DNA of 33,222 nucleotides from positions 1 through 33,222 of the forward strand of contig JAEXAJ010000065.1 in the NCBI GenBank assembly GCA_023458215.1, written 5' to 3'. Source of the DNA: Bacteroidota bacterium (GTDB lineage: Bacteria; Bacteroidota; Bacteroidia; Bacteroidales; Bacteroidaceae). Numbering within the stretch: the stretch's first letter is position 1; each line of letters starts with the position of its first letter. Below the pieces are notes generated by a model. It did no database searches. It worked only from the letters and a program-made list of their open reading frames with translations, and was not told where the DNA came from. Of the stretch, positions 24,700 through 32,434 are shown one piece after another. The position numbers and the translations under genes were made by a program.

Positions 24700-26184
24700 A
24701 TGAAAAAGTTTCTTTTGTTTCTGCTTACCTGTCTTACAACTATTCATTTGGCTTTTTCGCAACCTTCAGCTATTCGGTATCGGGTAGCTGAACCCAGGAT
24801 TGCCGATTCTCTTGATATAGCCCATTATGCTCAAAAGAAAGGGTTTAGGGCAGGAACCATGGTCTTCGGACTTAACATGGGAGTATGGGCTTTTGATCGA
24901 TATGTCCTGAAGGCCGATTTTGCCTATATTGACATGAATACAATCAAAGAAAACTTCAAACATGGTTTTGTGTGGGACAATGATGATTTTGGCACAAACA
25001 TGTTTACACATCCTTATCACGGGAGTTTATACTATAATTCGGCCCGATCCAACGGATATAATTACTGGCAGTCCGGACTATTTGCTTTTGGAGGAAGTTT
25101 AATGTGGGAGATGTTTATGGAGAATGAACATCCTTCTGCAAATGATATAATAACCACTCCCATTGGAGGTATGGCACTGGGAGAAGTCACTTATAGGGTT
25201 TCCGATCTTATTCTTGATGACCGTAAAAGAGGTTGGTCTCGTTTCGGACTCGAATTTGCTGCTTTTCTGGTGTCTCCGATGCGTGGGCTAACTCGTATCA
25301 TCAATGGCGATGCTTGGAGAACACGACCGACTTCCGGTAAACAATTCGGTGTACCTGATGTCAGTGTAGATGTCTCGATGGGCATCCGTACTCTCGAATT
25401 GCAGGACCAAATTCTGGATCAAGGCATGGGAATCGCTACAGAAGTCAAGGTTGAATATGGAGATCGTTTTTCGACAGAAGAATCAAAACCATATGATTAC
25501 TTTTCGATTATGGCTAATTTGAATTTTCAAGCTTCTCAACCGGTCTTAGGGCAATTGAATATCATTGGACGTTTAGCTGCCAAAGACTTGATAGATAAAG
25601 AGAAACATTATTTGAATTTAGGGCTCTACCAGCATTTCGATTATTATGATTCTGATACCATATCGGTAATCTCGGCAAAAACACCTTATAAGTTTTGTGC
25701 TCCGGCTTCTTTCGGAGGGGGATTTATTTATAAATATAAGGGTCTGAAACGTTGGAATATAGATGCCTATGCTCATCTGAATGCTATACTTATGGGAGGT
25801 TCGCTCAGTGACTATTATAAAGTAGATAAACGTATCTATAATCTTGCCAGTGGATATAGTACAAAATTGGGGGCTAACTTTATTTTTAAGGACGATATAT
25901 TTGCAATATCGGCTACGTATGACGTCTACCACATGTTTACTTGGAAAGGATATCCGGCCGAAGTAGATAGGGGAGAAATAGAAATTAAAACAATAAATGC
26001 ACAAGGTAACCGGTCGAGGGCAATTCTTCATGCGGTAGGTCTGCGTACGGATATCAAACTAAAAAATCGATTGTACTTGACTGGTACGTTTATGAATTAT
26101 ACCCGGAATACCAAGTATCGGTATTTCCCCAACGTATTTTCTAATACATCGGAAGGACGTCTCATGCTTACCTACAAATTCTAA
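24700..26184 (+). CDS. DUF3943-domain outer-membrane protein
   Basis: A 494-residue exported protein of unknown function. After a signal peptide (about 1-20, ending AFSQ) comes the conserved DUF3943 region, recognised by VWDNDDFGTNMFTHPYHGS and YNSARSNGYNYWQS, with acidic and aromatic residues reminiscent of a small enzyme-like or beta-barrel cap motif. The C-terminal half alternates hydrophobic and polar residues and ends in Phe (LMLTYKF), which fits an outer-membrane beta-barrel. Co-transcription with the TlpA-like protein suggests that its folding or activity depends on thiol redox, but the protein itself has few cysteines. Confidence 0.82.
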   Translation: MKKFLLFLLTCLTTIHLAFSQPSAIRYRVAEPRIADSLDIAHYAQKKGFRAGTMVFGLNMGVWAFDRYVLKADFAYIDMNTIKENFKHGFVWDNDDFGTNMFTHPYHGSLYYNSARSNGYNYWQSGLFAFGGSLMWEMFMENEHPSANDIITTPIGGMALGEVTYRVSDLILDDRKRGWSRFGLEFAAFLVSPMRGLTRIINGDAWRTRPTSGKQFGVPDVSVDVSMGIRTLELQDQILDQGMGIATEVKVEYGDRFSTEESKPYDYFSIMANLNFQASQPVLGQLNIIGRLAAKDLIDKEKHYLNLGLYQHFDYYDSDTISVISAKTPYKFCAPASFGGGFIYKYKGLKRWNIDAYAHLNAILMGGSLSDYYKVDKRIYNLASGYSTKLGANFIFKDDIFAISATYDVYHMFTWKGYPAEVDRGEIEIKTINAQGNRSRAILHAVGLRTDIKLKNRLYLTGTFMNYTRNTKYRYFPNVFSNTSEGRLMLTYKF

Positions 26185-26338
26185 AATTGTAGATCGCATG
26201 CTGATAAATCAGGCAAATGATTAAAGTTCCTAAACAAGAAGTTTACATTATCATATTTTTTGTATTTTCGCAGCCACGATATTGCACCTGATAGCTTATA
26301 ATTTGCTAAAGACAAATCGGGAGATAAAGAATAAGTTT

Positions 26339-26434
26339 ATGAAGCGAACTGTTGTAGATAAAATGAGGAGGCGAATCTGCTCTGTACAAATGATGCCGAT
26401 GAAACATTGTGCAGAGCCTGTTTTGAACGTATAA
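26339..26434 (+). CDS. Short leader ORF, 31 codons
   Basis: The frame ATG AAG CGA ACT ... GTA TAA encodes 31 residues, starting MKRTVVDKMRRRICS, with a basic cluster (MRRR) and several Met and Cys. It is not recognised as any family. It lies inside the leader of the MefA-like exporter. The AGCCT of its codons 26-27 is complementary to AGGCT in the terminator's 5' arm, so ribosome position could influence folding. It may not be translated. Confidence 0.35.
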   Translation: MKRTVVDKMRRRICSVQMMPMKHCAEPVLNV

Positions 26435-26542
26435 AAACTTTGAATTCGTCCGGAAATAAGGTATATAGAGTCATGCAGAAGAGAGTATGACAAGTTATTT
26501 GTGCCTGTTTTCCTCGATTGAACGTTAAGATATACAAATAGG

Positions 26543-26580
26543 AGGCTGGATGCAATGTTTCGCATCCAGCCTTTTTGTTT
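26543..26580 (+). terminator. Intrinsic terminator just upstream of the exporter gene
   Basis: AGGCTGGATGC (26543-26553) and GCATCCAGCCT (26562-26572) form a perfect 11-bp stem with an 8-nt loop, followed by a T-rich tract (TTTTTGTTT). It is the best terminator in the window and it precedes, rather than follows, a gene. Confidence 0.85.
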
Positions 26581-26608
26581 GTTATTATTTTAAAAAAGAA
26601 GATTTTAT

Positions 26609-27802
26609 ATGAAAGATTTAAATTGGAAAAGTTCGATAACTCGATTTTTATTTGCACAAACAGTTTCTTTGTTAGGGTCGGCCATTGTTCAATACGCTAT
26701 TATCTGGTATATCACCCTGACTACATCATCGGGTCTTATGCTGACGATATCGACTTTATGCGGTTTTCTGCCACAGATTTTCATCTCACTTTTCGCAGGT
26801 GTGTGGATTGATAGATATGATCGTAAGAGGTTGATTATGCTATCCGATTCTGTTATTGCGCTTTCAACTCTGCTTTTGGCTGTTGCATTTTTGATGGGGC
26901 ATAAATATACATGGCTTTTGTTTGTAGTATTGGCAATACGCTCTGCCGGAACAGGAATTCAGACTCCGGCAGTCAATGCTATTATTCCACAAATTGTACC
27001 TCAAGAACAATTGATGAAAATAAATGGCATAAACAGTACATTGGCTTCAATGGTGATGTTTTTATCTCCGGTTATTAGTGGCGTGATTTTATCGTTGTCC
27101 ACTTTGGAGGCTACTTTGTTTATAGATGTAGTCACTGCTGCGATAGGGGTGGGTATCACATCTACTGTCTGTGTACATGCTTATGAGAGGAGGGAACTTA
27201 CCTTATCTTCGAGCCTTGATGAGATAAAAAAAGGGTTTCTTTATCTAAAGGAGAACGGTTTTGTCAAACGACTCCTGATTTACCAAATTGCTATTCTGTT
27301 TCTATTAAGCCCTTCAGCCTTTTTAACTCCCCTTTTAGTGAATCGCACCTTTGGGGCAGAGGTTTGGAGACTGACTGCAAGTGAGATGACGTACAGCCTG
27401 GGGATGGTTATAGGTGGCTTGCTGATTGCTTCATGGGGAGGATTTAAGAATAAAATGTATACTTGGATGCTTTCAGGAGCAATTTATGGATTGCTGATGA
27501 TAGGATTGGGGATGGTTCCTGAGTTCATTCTATATCTTATCTGTAATATGATTATCGGTATTACTGCCCCTTGCTACAACACTCCAATCACTGTAACGAT
27601 TCAAGAGAGAGTTGCCCCTGAAATGCATGGACGGATCTTTAGTTTTATGCAAATAGCCACATCTTGCGCTCTGCCTTTAGGAATGATTCTTTTTGGACCT
27701 TTGGCAGATATTATCCGTGTGCAATGGATCTTGATAAGTGGTGGTATTACTATTGTTGTTCTCTCTTTACTTCTTTGGAAGACGCGTTATTTCAGACATT
27801 AA
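26609..27802 (+). CDS. MFS efflux transporter, MefA/macrolide-exporter-like (DHA3)
   Basis: A 397-residue inner-membrane transporter with 12 predicted helices. The N-terminus (FLFAQTVSLLGSAIVQYAIIWYIT) and the loop 2-3 motif AGVWIDRYDRKRLIMLSD are typical of the MFS_3 group that includes Mef macrolide exporters. The second half opens with ERVAPEMHGRIFSFMQIATSCALPLGMILFG-type sequence. It probably exports a hydrophobic drug by proton antiport; macrolide specificity cannot be claimed. Expression is likely controlled by the leader terminator. Confidence 0.87.
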   Translation: MKDLNWKSSITRFLFAQTVSLLGSAIVQYAIIWYITLTTSSGLMLTISTLCGFLPQIFISLFAGVWIDRYDRKRLIMLSDSVIALSTLLLAVAFLMGHKYTWLLFVVLAIRSAGTGIQTPAVNAIIPQIVPQEQLMKINGINSTLASMVMFLSPVISGVILSLSTLEATLFIDVVTAAIGVGITSTVCVHAYERRELTLSSSLDEIKKGFLYLKENGFVKRLLIYQIAILFLLSPSAFLTPLLVNRTFGAEVWRLTASEMTYSLGMVIGGLLIASWGGFKNKMYTWMLSGAIYGLLMIGLGMVPEFILYLICNMIIGITAPCYNTPITVTIQERVAPEMHGRIFSFMQIATSCALPLGMILFGPLADIIRVQWILISGGITIVVLSLLLWKTRYFRH

Positions 27803-27830
27803 CCGCATAAAATATAAGCATATTATGCGG
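27803..27830. terminator. Bidirectional terminator between convergent MFS genes
   Basis: CCGCATAA (27803-27810) and TTATGCGG (27823-27830) are perfect 8-bp arms around a 12-nt loop, beginning immediately after the stop codon of the upstream gene and 20 bp before the stop of the convergent one. The flanking TTA and TAA extend the dyad beyond one mismatch. Confidence 0.65.
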
Positions 27831-27849
27831 CTAATGTTCTTTATTCGAC

Positions 27850-29052
27850 TCACTTTAGATAATCTTGGTTAGTGTCGAAAGCAAATGAATTGCGGCGAAT
27901 AAGTATGAAGATGCAATAAGCAACTGCAAGTACTACATTTAGCTGGAATGGGAACAGGTCACTTTTTGAACCGATCAAATCTCGTATGCTGTCGATAATG
28001 AACGGCGCGATGGTGATTGCGACATAATTCGTTGCAAGGATAATAGCGAGTGCCATGGTGTTTTTAGTCGGAGTATTTACCGCACGGGTTGCCTTATCAT
28101 AGATGGTAGGTTGAATGATTCCATATCCCCAACCCATGAGAAATGCTCCGACGCAAAGCAAAAGCATCGTGTATCCTACACATAATAATCCCAGGCCTAA
28201 TGCAATGGAAAGCATTGCTAAGAAAACTGTGTAATGGCGGCATACCTTTACGATAAATGGCAGAATGAAGCCCGGTAAGAATACAGCAAAGAAGAAGATG
28301 GCCGTGATAGTTCCCACTTTCGACGCATCAATCCCGTGTTTCGCCAAAAGGAATGGCAGGTAATAAGAAAGTGCCACTACGAAAAATGTGATACTGAAAT
28401 AGAGAAATATGATTGATACCATTCTAGGTATGATAAATCCCTTGCCACTTTCTTTTTGTTCGGTAACCGATACCGGAAGATTAGCATAAGAACGAATATA
28501 CCCGAATAGAGCCAAAGGTATGATCGGCAATAGATATACAACGAATGGTAGATGCCAATTGCCATTACCAAGCCAACCTACTATTAATGTAGCCATGATA
28601 AGGGCCAGGTTTGCAACGCCTGATTTGATACCCAGCATTTGCATTCGTGCTTTCCCGTCAAAATTGTCGGTAATCAGACTTGCTGCAAGAGGAATAAGCA
28701 GTCCGCAACCTACGCCCAGCAAACAACTGACTGCAATCAGTTGCCACATTTCCGTGGTAAAAAGATACATTATTCCACTGGCAAGATAGAATCCCAACCC
28801 CCATAGCAGTATGACTGATTTACTTGACGAGGAAGCTATTTGTCCCGAAAGTAATACGAAGGGGATAATAAATAGATTCGGCAGAATAGTCAGCATCTGA
28901 ATTGAGAGTTGCGAAGTTCCTGGAAAAATCTTGTCCAGATTAGCTAATACCGGACTTATCGCCAATCCCGGCAAATTCACAAGCAGAGAGACAGATAAAA
29001 TGGCAATTAACGAAATCAGTGGCATCAAGCCTTTTCCAGTTTTGATATTCAT
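27850..29052 (-). CDS. MFS transporter
   Basis: A 400-residue protein with 12 hydrophobic segments and the MFS fold. The N-half includes IFPGTSQLSIQMLTILPNLFIIPFVLLSGQ, and the motif-A position is weak (SGQIASSSSKSVILL). The loop after helix 6 holds the usual charged segment. The C-half contains VGAFLMGWGYGIIQPTIYDKA. It resembles uncharacterised Bacteroidetes carriers near the CynX/NimT-like group; neither substrate nor direction can be deduced. It is downstream of a Crp/Fnr regulator on the same strand, with a perfect hairpin in the 160-bp gap. Confidence 0.82.
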   Translation of the reverse strand: MNIKTGKGLMPLISLIAILSVSLLVNLPGLAISPVLANLDKIFPGTSQLSIQMLTILPNLFIIPFVLLSGQIASSSSKSVILLWGLGFYLASGIMYLFTTEMWQLIAVSCLLGVGCGLLIPLAASLITDNFDGKARMQMLGIKSGVANLALIMATLIVGWLGNGNWHLPFVVYLLPIIPLALFGYIRSYANLPVSVTEQKESGKGFIIPRMVSIIFLYFSITFFVVALSYYLPFLLAKHGIDASKVGTITAIFFFAVFLPGFILPFIVKVCRHYTVFLAMLSIALGLGLLCVGYTMLLLCVGAFLMGWGYGIIQPTIYDKATRAVNTPTKNTMALAIILATNYVAITIAPFIIDSIRDLIGSKSDLFPFQLNVVLAVAYCIFILIRRNSFAFDTNQDYLK

Positions 29053-29087
29053 AAGGCGTAATTATTTAGTTGACAATAAGTAAATCT

Positions 29088-29111
29088 TGTGCTATATTTT
29101 TATATAGCACA
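29088..29111. other. Perfect 10-bp inverted repeat between Crp/Fnr gene and MFS gene
   Basis: TGTGCTATAT (29088-29097) and ATATAGCACA (29102-29111) are perfect inverted arms around four T. It lies 36 bp before the MFS start on the minus strand and about 100 bp after the regulator stop. The TGTG/CACA ends recall Crp-family half-sites, but the spacing is longer than usual. It may be an operator or a terminator-like hairpin. Confidence 0.5.
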
Positions 29112-29212
29112 TTTGGCGGAAGAACAATTAGTACGATGTACTTGTTCACGCCATTCAGAAAGAAGTATTTCATCCGGATTATCCGAATATCCCCGAGTCC
29201 GACAACATACAC

Positions 29213-29776
29213 TCACTTTCTCAATGCACACAATGTAACATGTGACATTCCAAGATATGAAGCAATGTAGCCTAAATTGACACGCTGAAACATCTCAGGG
29301 CTTTTCCTTGCAAAATCTTTGTAACGCTCTTCTGCCGACATGTATAGGCGATAAATGAGTCTTCTTTCCATTTCGACAAATGCCTTTTGGTGCAATATGC
29401 GTAACCAATTCGCGATGTCGGTATCGCTCGAACACAGATGTTCGAGCGATGCTATCGGAATATAGTAGAACAGTGAGTCTTCAAGCACTTGTACCGCTTC
29501 GTTTTCGTACCCTTGGGTTTTACCGTAAAAGCTGTTTGTCGAATAGATTAGTTCTCCCTCTTTGCTAAACCAGGAAGTAACCTCCTTGCCTTCAACCAAA
29601 TTATATGCGCGAGCGATCCCTTTTTCAATAAAATAGACATTCGTATCTTTTTTATCAGGAGCAATCAGTATTGTTCTTTTTGATATATTGATGGGTTGCA
29701 AACTGGAGGTTAGCTTTTCAATAGCACTTTCGCCAACATTGAATGTTTGCTTTATTGAGTTAATGATTCTATCCAT
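29213..29776 (-). CDS. Crp/Fnr-family transcriptional regulator
   Basis: A 187-residue regulator. The cyclic-nucleotide-like beta roll (about 20-120) includes [19 protein letters not shown] and the C helix follows. The C-terminal helix-turn-helix (about 140-187) contains [20 protein letters not shown]. The length is near the 190 typical of Bacteroidetes family members; the recognition helix ends right at the stop, so a few C-terminal residues may be missing. No residues indicate cAMP or an iron-sulphur cluster; the ligand is unknown. It probably controls the MFS gene downstream. Confidence 0.87.
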   Translation of the reverse strand: MDRIINSIKQTFNVGESAIEKLTSSLQPINISKRTILIAPDKKDTNVYFIEKGIARAYNLVEGKEVTSWFSKEGELIYSTNSFYGKTQGYENEAVQVLEDSLFYYIPIASLEHLCSSDTDIANWLRILHQKAFVEMERRLIYRLYMSAEERYKDFARKSPEMFQRVNLGYIASYLGMSHVTLCALRK

Positions 29777-29804
29777 AGTATATATAAGAGCCTAATATGT
29801 AATG

Positions 29805-29835
29805 CAAAGTTACAAAAAAGACTTCGTTTGGGCAA
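29805..29835 (-). promoter_or_regulatory. Promoter of the Crp/Fnr regulator
   Basis: On the minus strand TTG (29833-29835), 20-nt spacer, TAACTTTG (29805-29812). It sits directly at the point where the acetyltransferase remnant loses similarity to its family, so the junction preserved this promoter. Confidence 0.65.
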
Positions 29836-29847
29836 CAGAGTCATTTC

Positions 29848-30159
29848 TGCATCAAAGCGTTTTCGTATTTCTTTGGCAGGGGTACCGCCAACAATCGTAT
29901 AAGGTGGTACATCTTTAGTCACAACGGCACGTGCGGCAATAATCGCTCCATCACCGATATGAACGCCTGCCATAATTACGGCTTCATAACCGATCCATAC
30001 ACCATTGCCGATCACGATGTCTCCTTTGTTGTCCCATGCAGCAGTAATGTTCGATTTCTCCAGTCCCCATTCCTCATAGAATAACGGAAAAGTATAGGTA
30101 GACAAAGATTTCAATGTATGATTGGCACAATTAAACAGAAACTTCGTGCCACAGGCAAT
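29848..30159 (-). pseudogene. Xenobiotic acyltransferase (CatB/Vat, left-handed beta helix) remnant
   Basis: The frame reads [17 protein letters not shown], then FYEEWG, then the hexapeptide-repeat core [41 protein letters not shown] and [14 protein letters not shown]. This is the middle and later part of a chloramphenicol or streptogramin acetyltransferase. The N-terminal third is missing: the frame upstream holds a stop, and sequence from another gene takes over. The C-terminal helices are absent beyond KRFDA. About 104 of some 210 residues remain. The reading frame opens only from TTG, and no start fits, so it is a decayed gene. Confidence 0.8.
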
Positions 30160-30164
30160 GGGAT

Positions 30165-30375
30165 GCTTCTATGCAGAAACTCAGCCAATAGAGATATATT
30201 AAATACGCACAAGTAGTTGTCACCTGAAACAGAAAGGTGATTTTGGTTTTTCCCGTTCCCCCAACCGCATTGAGATAAACATAGCCGGGCAGGGCAAACG
30301 TGTAATTCAAAAGCATCACCACGAAAGGAACAAAAGCTAATTGGATCAACCAATCAATTCATAGATTTCTTTCAT
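30165..30375 (-). pseudogene. MATE-transporter remnant fused to the acyltransferase remnant
   Basis: A frame from about 30349 encodes LNYTFALPGYVYLNAVGGTG and YLIYLYWLSFC, resembling the C-terminal membrane region of MATE transporters (a GYxYxNAVxGTG motif). A short MKEIYELIG reading just before it (30375 onward, in a different frame, stopped after 9 codons) looks like a MATE N-terminus, which would imply a large internal deletion. The frame then runs into the acyltransferase sequence. The MATE assignment rests on a short stretch. Confidence 0.5.
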
Positions 30376-31015
30376 GTATAGGTGCAATACAATAAACTAA
30401 CGTCGGTTCGATGACTTTGACTAGTATGAAGGAAAATGATCGCTTTGTAAATATTGGTAAATGTCTTTGAGTAAGGCCGATATTCGTTTTACTAAAAAGC
30501 AATCAGAGATTTACTAAATCTCCGGCAACGATTTACTAAATCTCCGACCAAGTTTTAGTAAAACGATAAAAGCCTGATTTTGAAGATAGATAAAACGCCT
30601 CTTTAATGTTCGTATTTTTCGTAATAAAAAGATGAAAGAAAACGTTTCTGTAACGATGCTGCTTGGTACTGACGGTCTGATGGAGCTTTTACCTCACTGA
30701 CCTCGGTTAAAATGACAGCCATTTAATGTGAATTCATCGAACTGAAGTCAAATATTCGTTTTATTTCTTCGTTCATCTTAGATCAGCTGTATGAGAAAGT
30801 TGTTTGAGGTACGATCAAAAGTATGCTTGATTTGAGTAGGTAATAGTCCGTTTCTGTCCGTTGTCTGTTTACTTATGTATTGTGCTCCAAAACACATATT
30901 CTTTTTTTTTTTTGATTTGTGCTAAATGTTGATAATGAGCATGTAAAGTGTAAGTACGAAGTGCAATCATGCATATATACACACGCTTGTATCTTATACA
31001 GGAAATGTTATATAT
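30376..31015. other. Gene-poor stretch
   Basis: No gene was recognised in these roughly 640 bases. They hold one palindromic repeat block (30485-30565), a 22-codon reading frame at 30632-30700 (MKENVSVTMLLGTDG) without any recognised similarity, and a run of 12 T at about 30903-30914. The composition is AT-rich. It may be the edge of a past insertion or deletion. Confidence 0.5.
30485..30565. repeat. TTTACTAAA repeat block with inverted ends (array H)
   Basis: CGTTTTACTAAAA (30485-30497) and TTTTAGTAAAACG (30553-30565) are perfect 13-bp inverted ends. Between them lie two direct copies of GATTTACTAAATCTCCG (30508-30524 and 30530-30546); the first lies within the perfect palindrome GAGATTTACTAAATCTC. 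All four units share a TTTACTAAA core. Confidence 0.75.
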
Positions 31016-31091
31016 GTAATCGGTTACGTATTTTGCATTGAAATGCTTGTTTATATCAACAAGAGTTTATAATTTTGCGTAATCAATTACG
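31016..31091 (+). promoter_or_regulatory. Promoter with two matching palindromic operators
   Basis: The promoter is CTTG (31046-31049), 20-nt spacer, TAATTTTG (31070-31077). Two palindromes share the form GTAATC-RR-TTACGTATTT: GTAATCGGTTACGTATTT (31016-31033) upstream and GTAATCAATTACGTATTT (31079-31096) over the transcription start. Their starts are 63 bp apart, six helical turns. The second contains the perfect dyad CGTAAT-CA-ATTACG. They are the probable binding sites of the MarR domain encoded next, giving autorepression. Confidence 0.65.
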
Positions 31092-31140
31092 TATTTAATT
31101 ACTGATATGTACAAATAACAACTTTAATAGTAGAAAGAAT

Positions 31141-32094
31141 ATGGATTTTTTTAATCAAACAGGCAAAATGGCAATTGGTAGTAGACTGCGGATGTTGACT
31201 GATAAGGTAACTAATGATGCTGAACTAATTCATAAGATGTATGGGGTAGATATTCGTGCAAAATGGTTTCCGGTTTTTTTTGTCTTATCACAGGGTGAAG
31301 CAAAAACAATCACCTCCATAGCAAAAGAAATAGGACACTCGCATCCTTCAGTCAGCAATATTGTAAAAGAAATGGTTGCAAGAGGGCTGGTAAAGGAAAC
31401 GAAGGATAAATCAGATGGTAGAAGAAATCTAATAATGCTATCATCTAAAGGGAAAAAAATGTCTGAAACTTTAATTGAGGAATGTGCCGATATGGCTGTT
31501 GCTGTAGAAAACCTTTCATCTGCAACTCGTAATGATTTATGGCAAGCTATCAAAGAGTGGGAGTGTTTATTATCAGAAAAATCATTATTAGATCGTGTGA
31601 AAGAGGTGAAAAGACAAAGAGAAGGTAAGTACATTGAAATAGTGCCTTATAAATCTTGTTACCAGGAAGCTTTTAAAGCACTAAATGAAGAGTGGATAAA
31701 AAAGTATTTTAAAATGGAAGATATTGACGACAAGGTAATCAACAATCCAGAGAAATATATTATTGAAAAAGGAGGAGAGATTTTTGTTGCACTCTATAAA
31801 AATGAACCGGTTGGTGTTTGCGCTTTGCTCAAAATAGATGATAAACATTATGATTACGAAATGACTAAACTGGCTGTTAGTCCTAAAGTACAAGGAAAAG
31901 GTATAGGATATCTTTTGGGACAAACAGTTGTAAATAAAGCGAAAGAATTAGGGGGAAGAAATCTATATTTAGAGAGCAATACAGTCTTAGAACCTGCAAT
32001 TCATATATACAAGAAATTAGGATTTAAAAAGGTTTTTGAAAATACTACTTCTTACCAAAGATGTAATATTCAAATGGAACTGATTATAGAATAG
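31141..32094 (+). CDS. MarR regulator fused to GNAT acetyltransferase
   Basis: A 317-residue two-domain protein. Residues about 1-150 are a MarR-type winged helix (TITSIAKEIGHSHPSVSNIVKEMVARGLV is the helix-turn-helix, then the wing with KDKSDGRRNLIMLSSKGK). Residues about 165-316 are a GNAT acetyltransferase, with the acetyl-CoA loop QGKGIG (251-256), the beta-5 segment ESNTVLEPAIHIYKKLGF and a closing strand. Such fusions are known in several phyla, but the acetylated substrate is generally not established. It stands alone, has a strong promoter with two operators, and has a lower GC content than the core genes, which suggests transfer. Confidence 0.92.
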   Translation: MDFFNQTGKMAIGSRLRMLTDKVTNDAELIHKMYGVDIRAKWFPVFFVLSQGEAKTITSIAKEIGHSHPSVSNIVKEMVARGLVKETKDKSDGRRNLIMLSSKGKKMSETLIEECADMAVAVENLSSATRNDLWQAIKEWECLLSEKSLLDRVKEVKRQREGKYIEIVPYKSCYQEAFKALNEEWIKKYFKMEDIDDKVINNPEKYIIEKGGEIFVALYKNEPVGVCALLKIDDKHYDYEMTKLAVSPKVQGKGIGYLLGQTVVNKAKELGGRNLYLESNTVLEPAIHIYKKLGFKKVFENTTSYQRCNIQMELIIE

Positions 32095-32107
32095 TAAATG
32101 TAGTGTA

Positions 32108-32434
32108 TTACCCGTCGCGGATAATGTTACAAAGGAACGTAGTAAACTTCTGCCTGTCATTGTACCCACGACGAGATATCAGATTAGGGATCTCTGTCTT
32201 ATTGCTCCTGTAACTTGGCATAAAAGAATGATTCGCTGTCAATACCAATCGCTTCGGATGTCATATTCAGTGCGTAACTTCCGGATCAGAGAGCCTGGGG
32301 CCAGCTCTTCGACGAGGAATATTACCATGTTCGCTGACCAAGTTACCGGCCGTTAGCTTGCAGATATCGATAAATTTTGCGAATATTGCATATAAGTTGT
32401 GTATACGATAATTGTAAATTAGATGATTAAGCAT
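32108..32434 (-). pseudogene. IS982/IS1187-like transposase remnant, frameshifted and truncated
   Basis: Three frames in succession match one transposase. First comes LYAIFAKFIDICK ... GNIPRRRAGPRLSDPEV. After a frameshift at the stop near 32267 the reading is ALNMTSEAIGIDSESFFYAK. After a second shift it is EIPNLISRRGYNDRQKFTTF, ending in LCNIIRDG and a TAA at 32108. The probable original start is the ATG at 32434. About 105 of some 290 residues remain. The missing C-terminal part would hold most of the DDE site. The family is assigned from recalled motifs, so IS982 is likely but not proven. It accounts for most of the gene-free stretch 32095-32569. Confidence 0.7.

Larger units (their letters stand above)
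26263..26608 (+). promoter_or_regulatory. Probable attenuator leader of the MefA-like exporter
   Basis: A TATTTTCG (26263-26270) could serve as a -7 box. About 330 nt of leader follow, with a 31-codon ORF (26339-26434) and a strong intrinsic terminator (26543-26580) whose U-tract ends 28 nt before the exporter ATG. No promoter consensus is visible between terminator and ATG, so the gene must be read through the terminator. This is the layout of antibiotic-induced attenuation. An independent small RNA ending at the terminator is the main alternative. Confidence 0.5.

Noticed and set aside
26296..26565. Minus-strand ORFs across the exporter leader
   Set aside because: They run antisense through a terminator hairpin and lack any protein-like conservation that can be recognised.
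29213..29776. Crp/Fnr gene as a truncated pseudogene
   Set aside because: At 187 residues it is close to the usual length and both domains are complete enough to be functional.
30632..30700. 22-codon reading frame
   Set aside because: No recognised similarity, no promoter match and no conserved context; mentioned only in the description of the gap.
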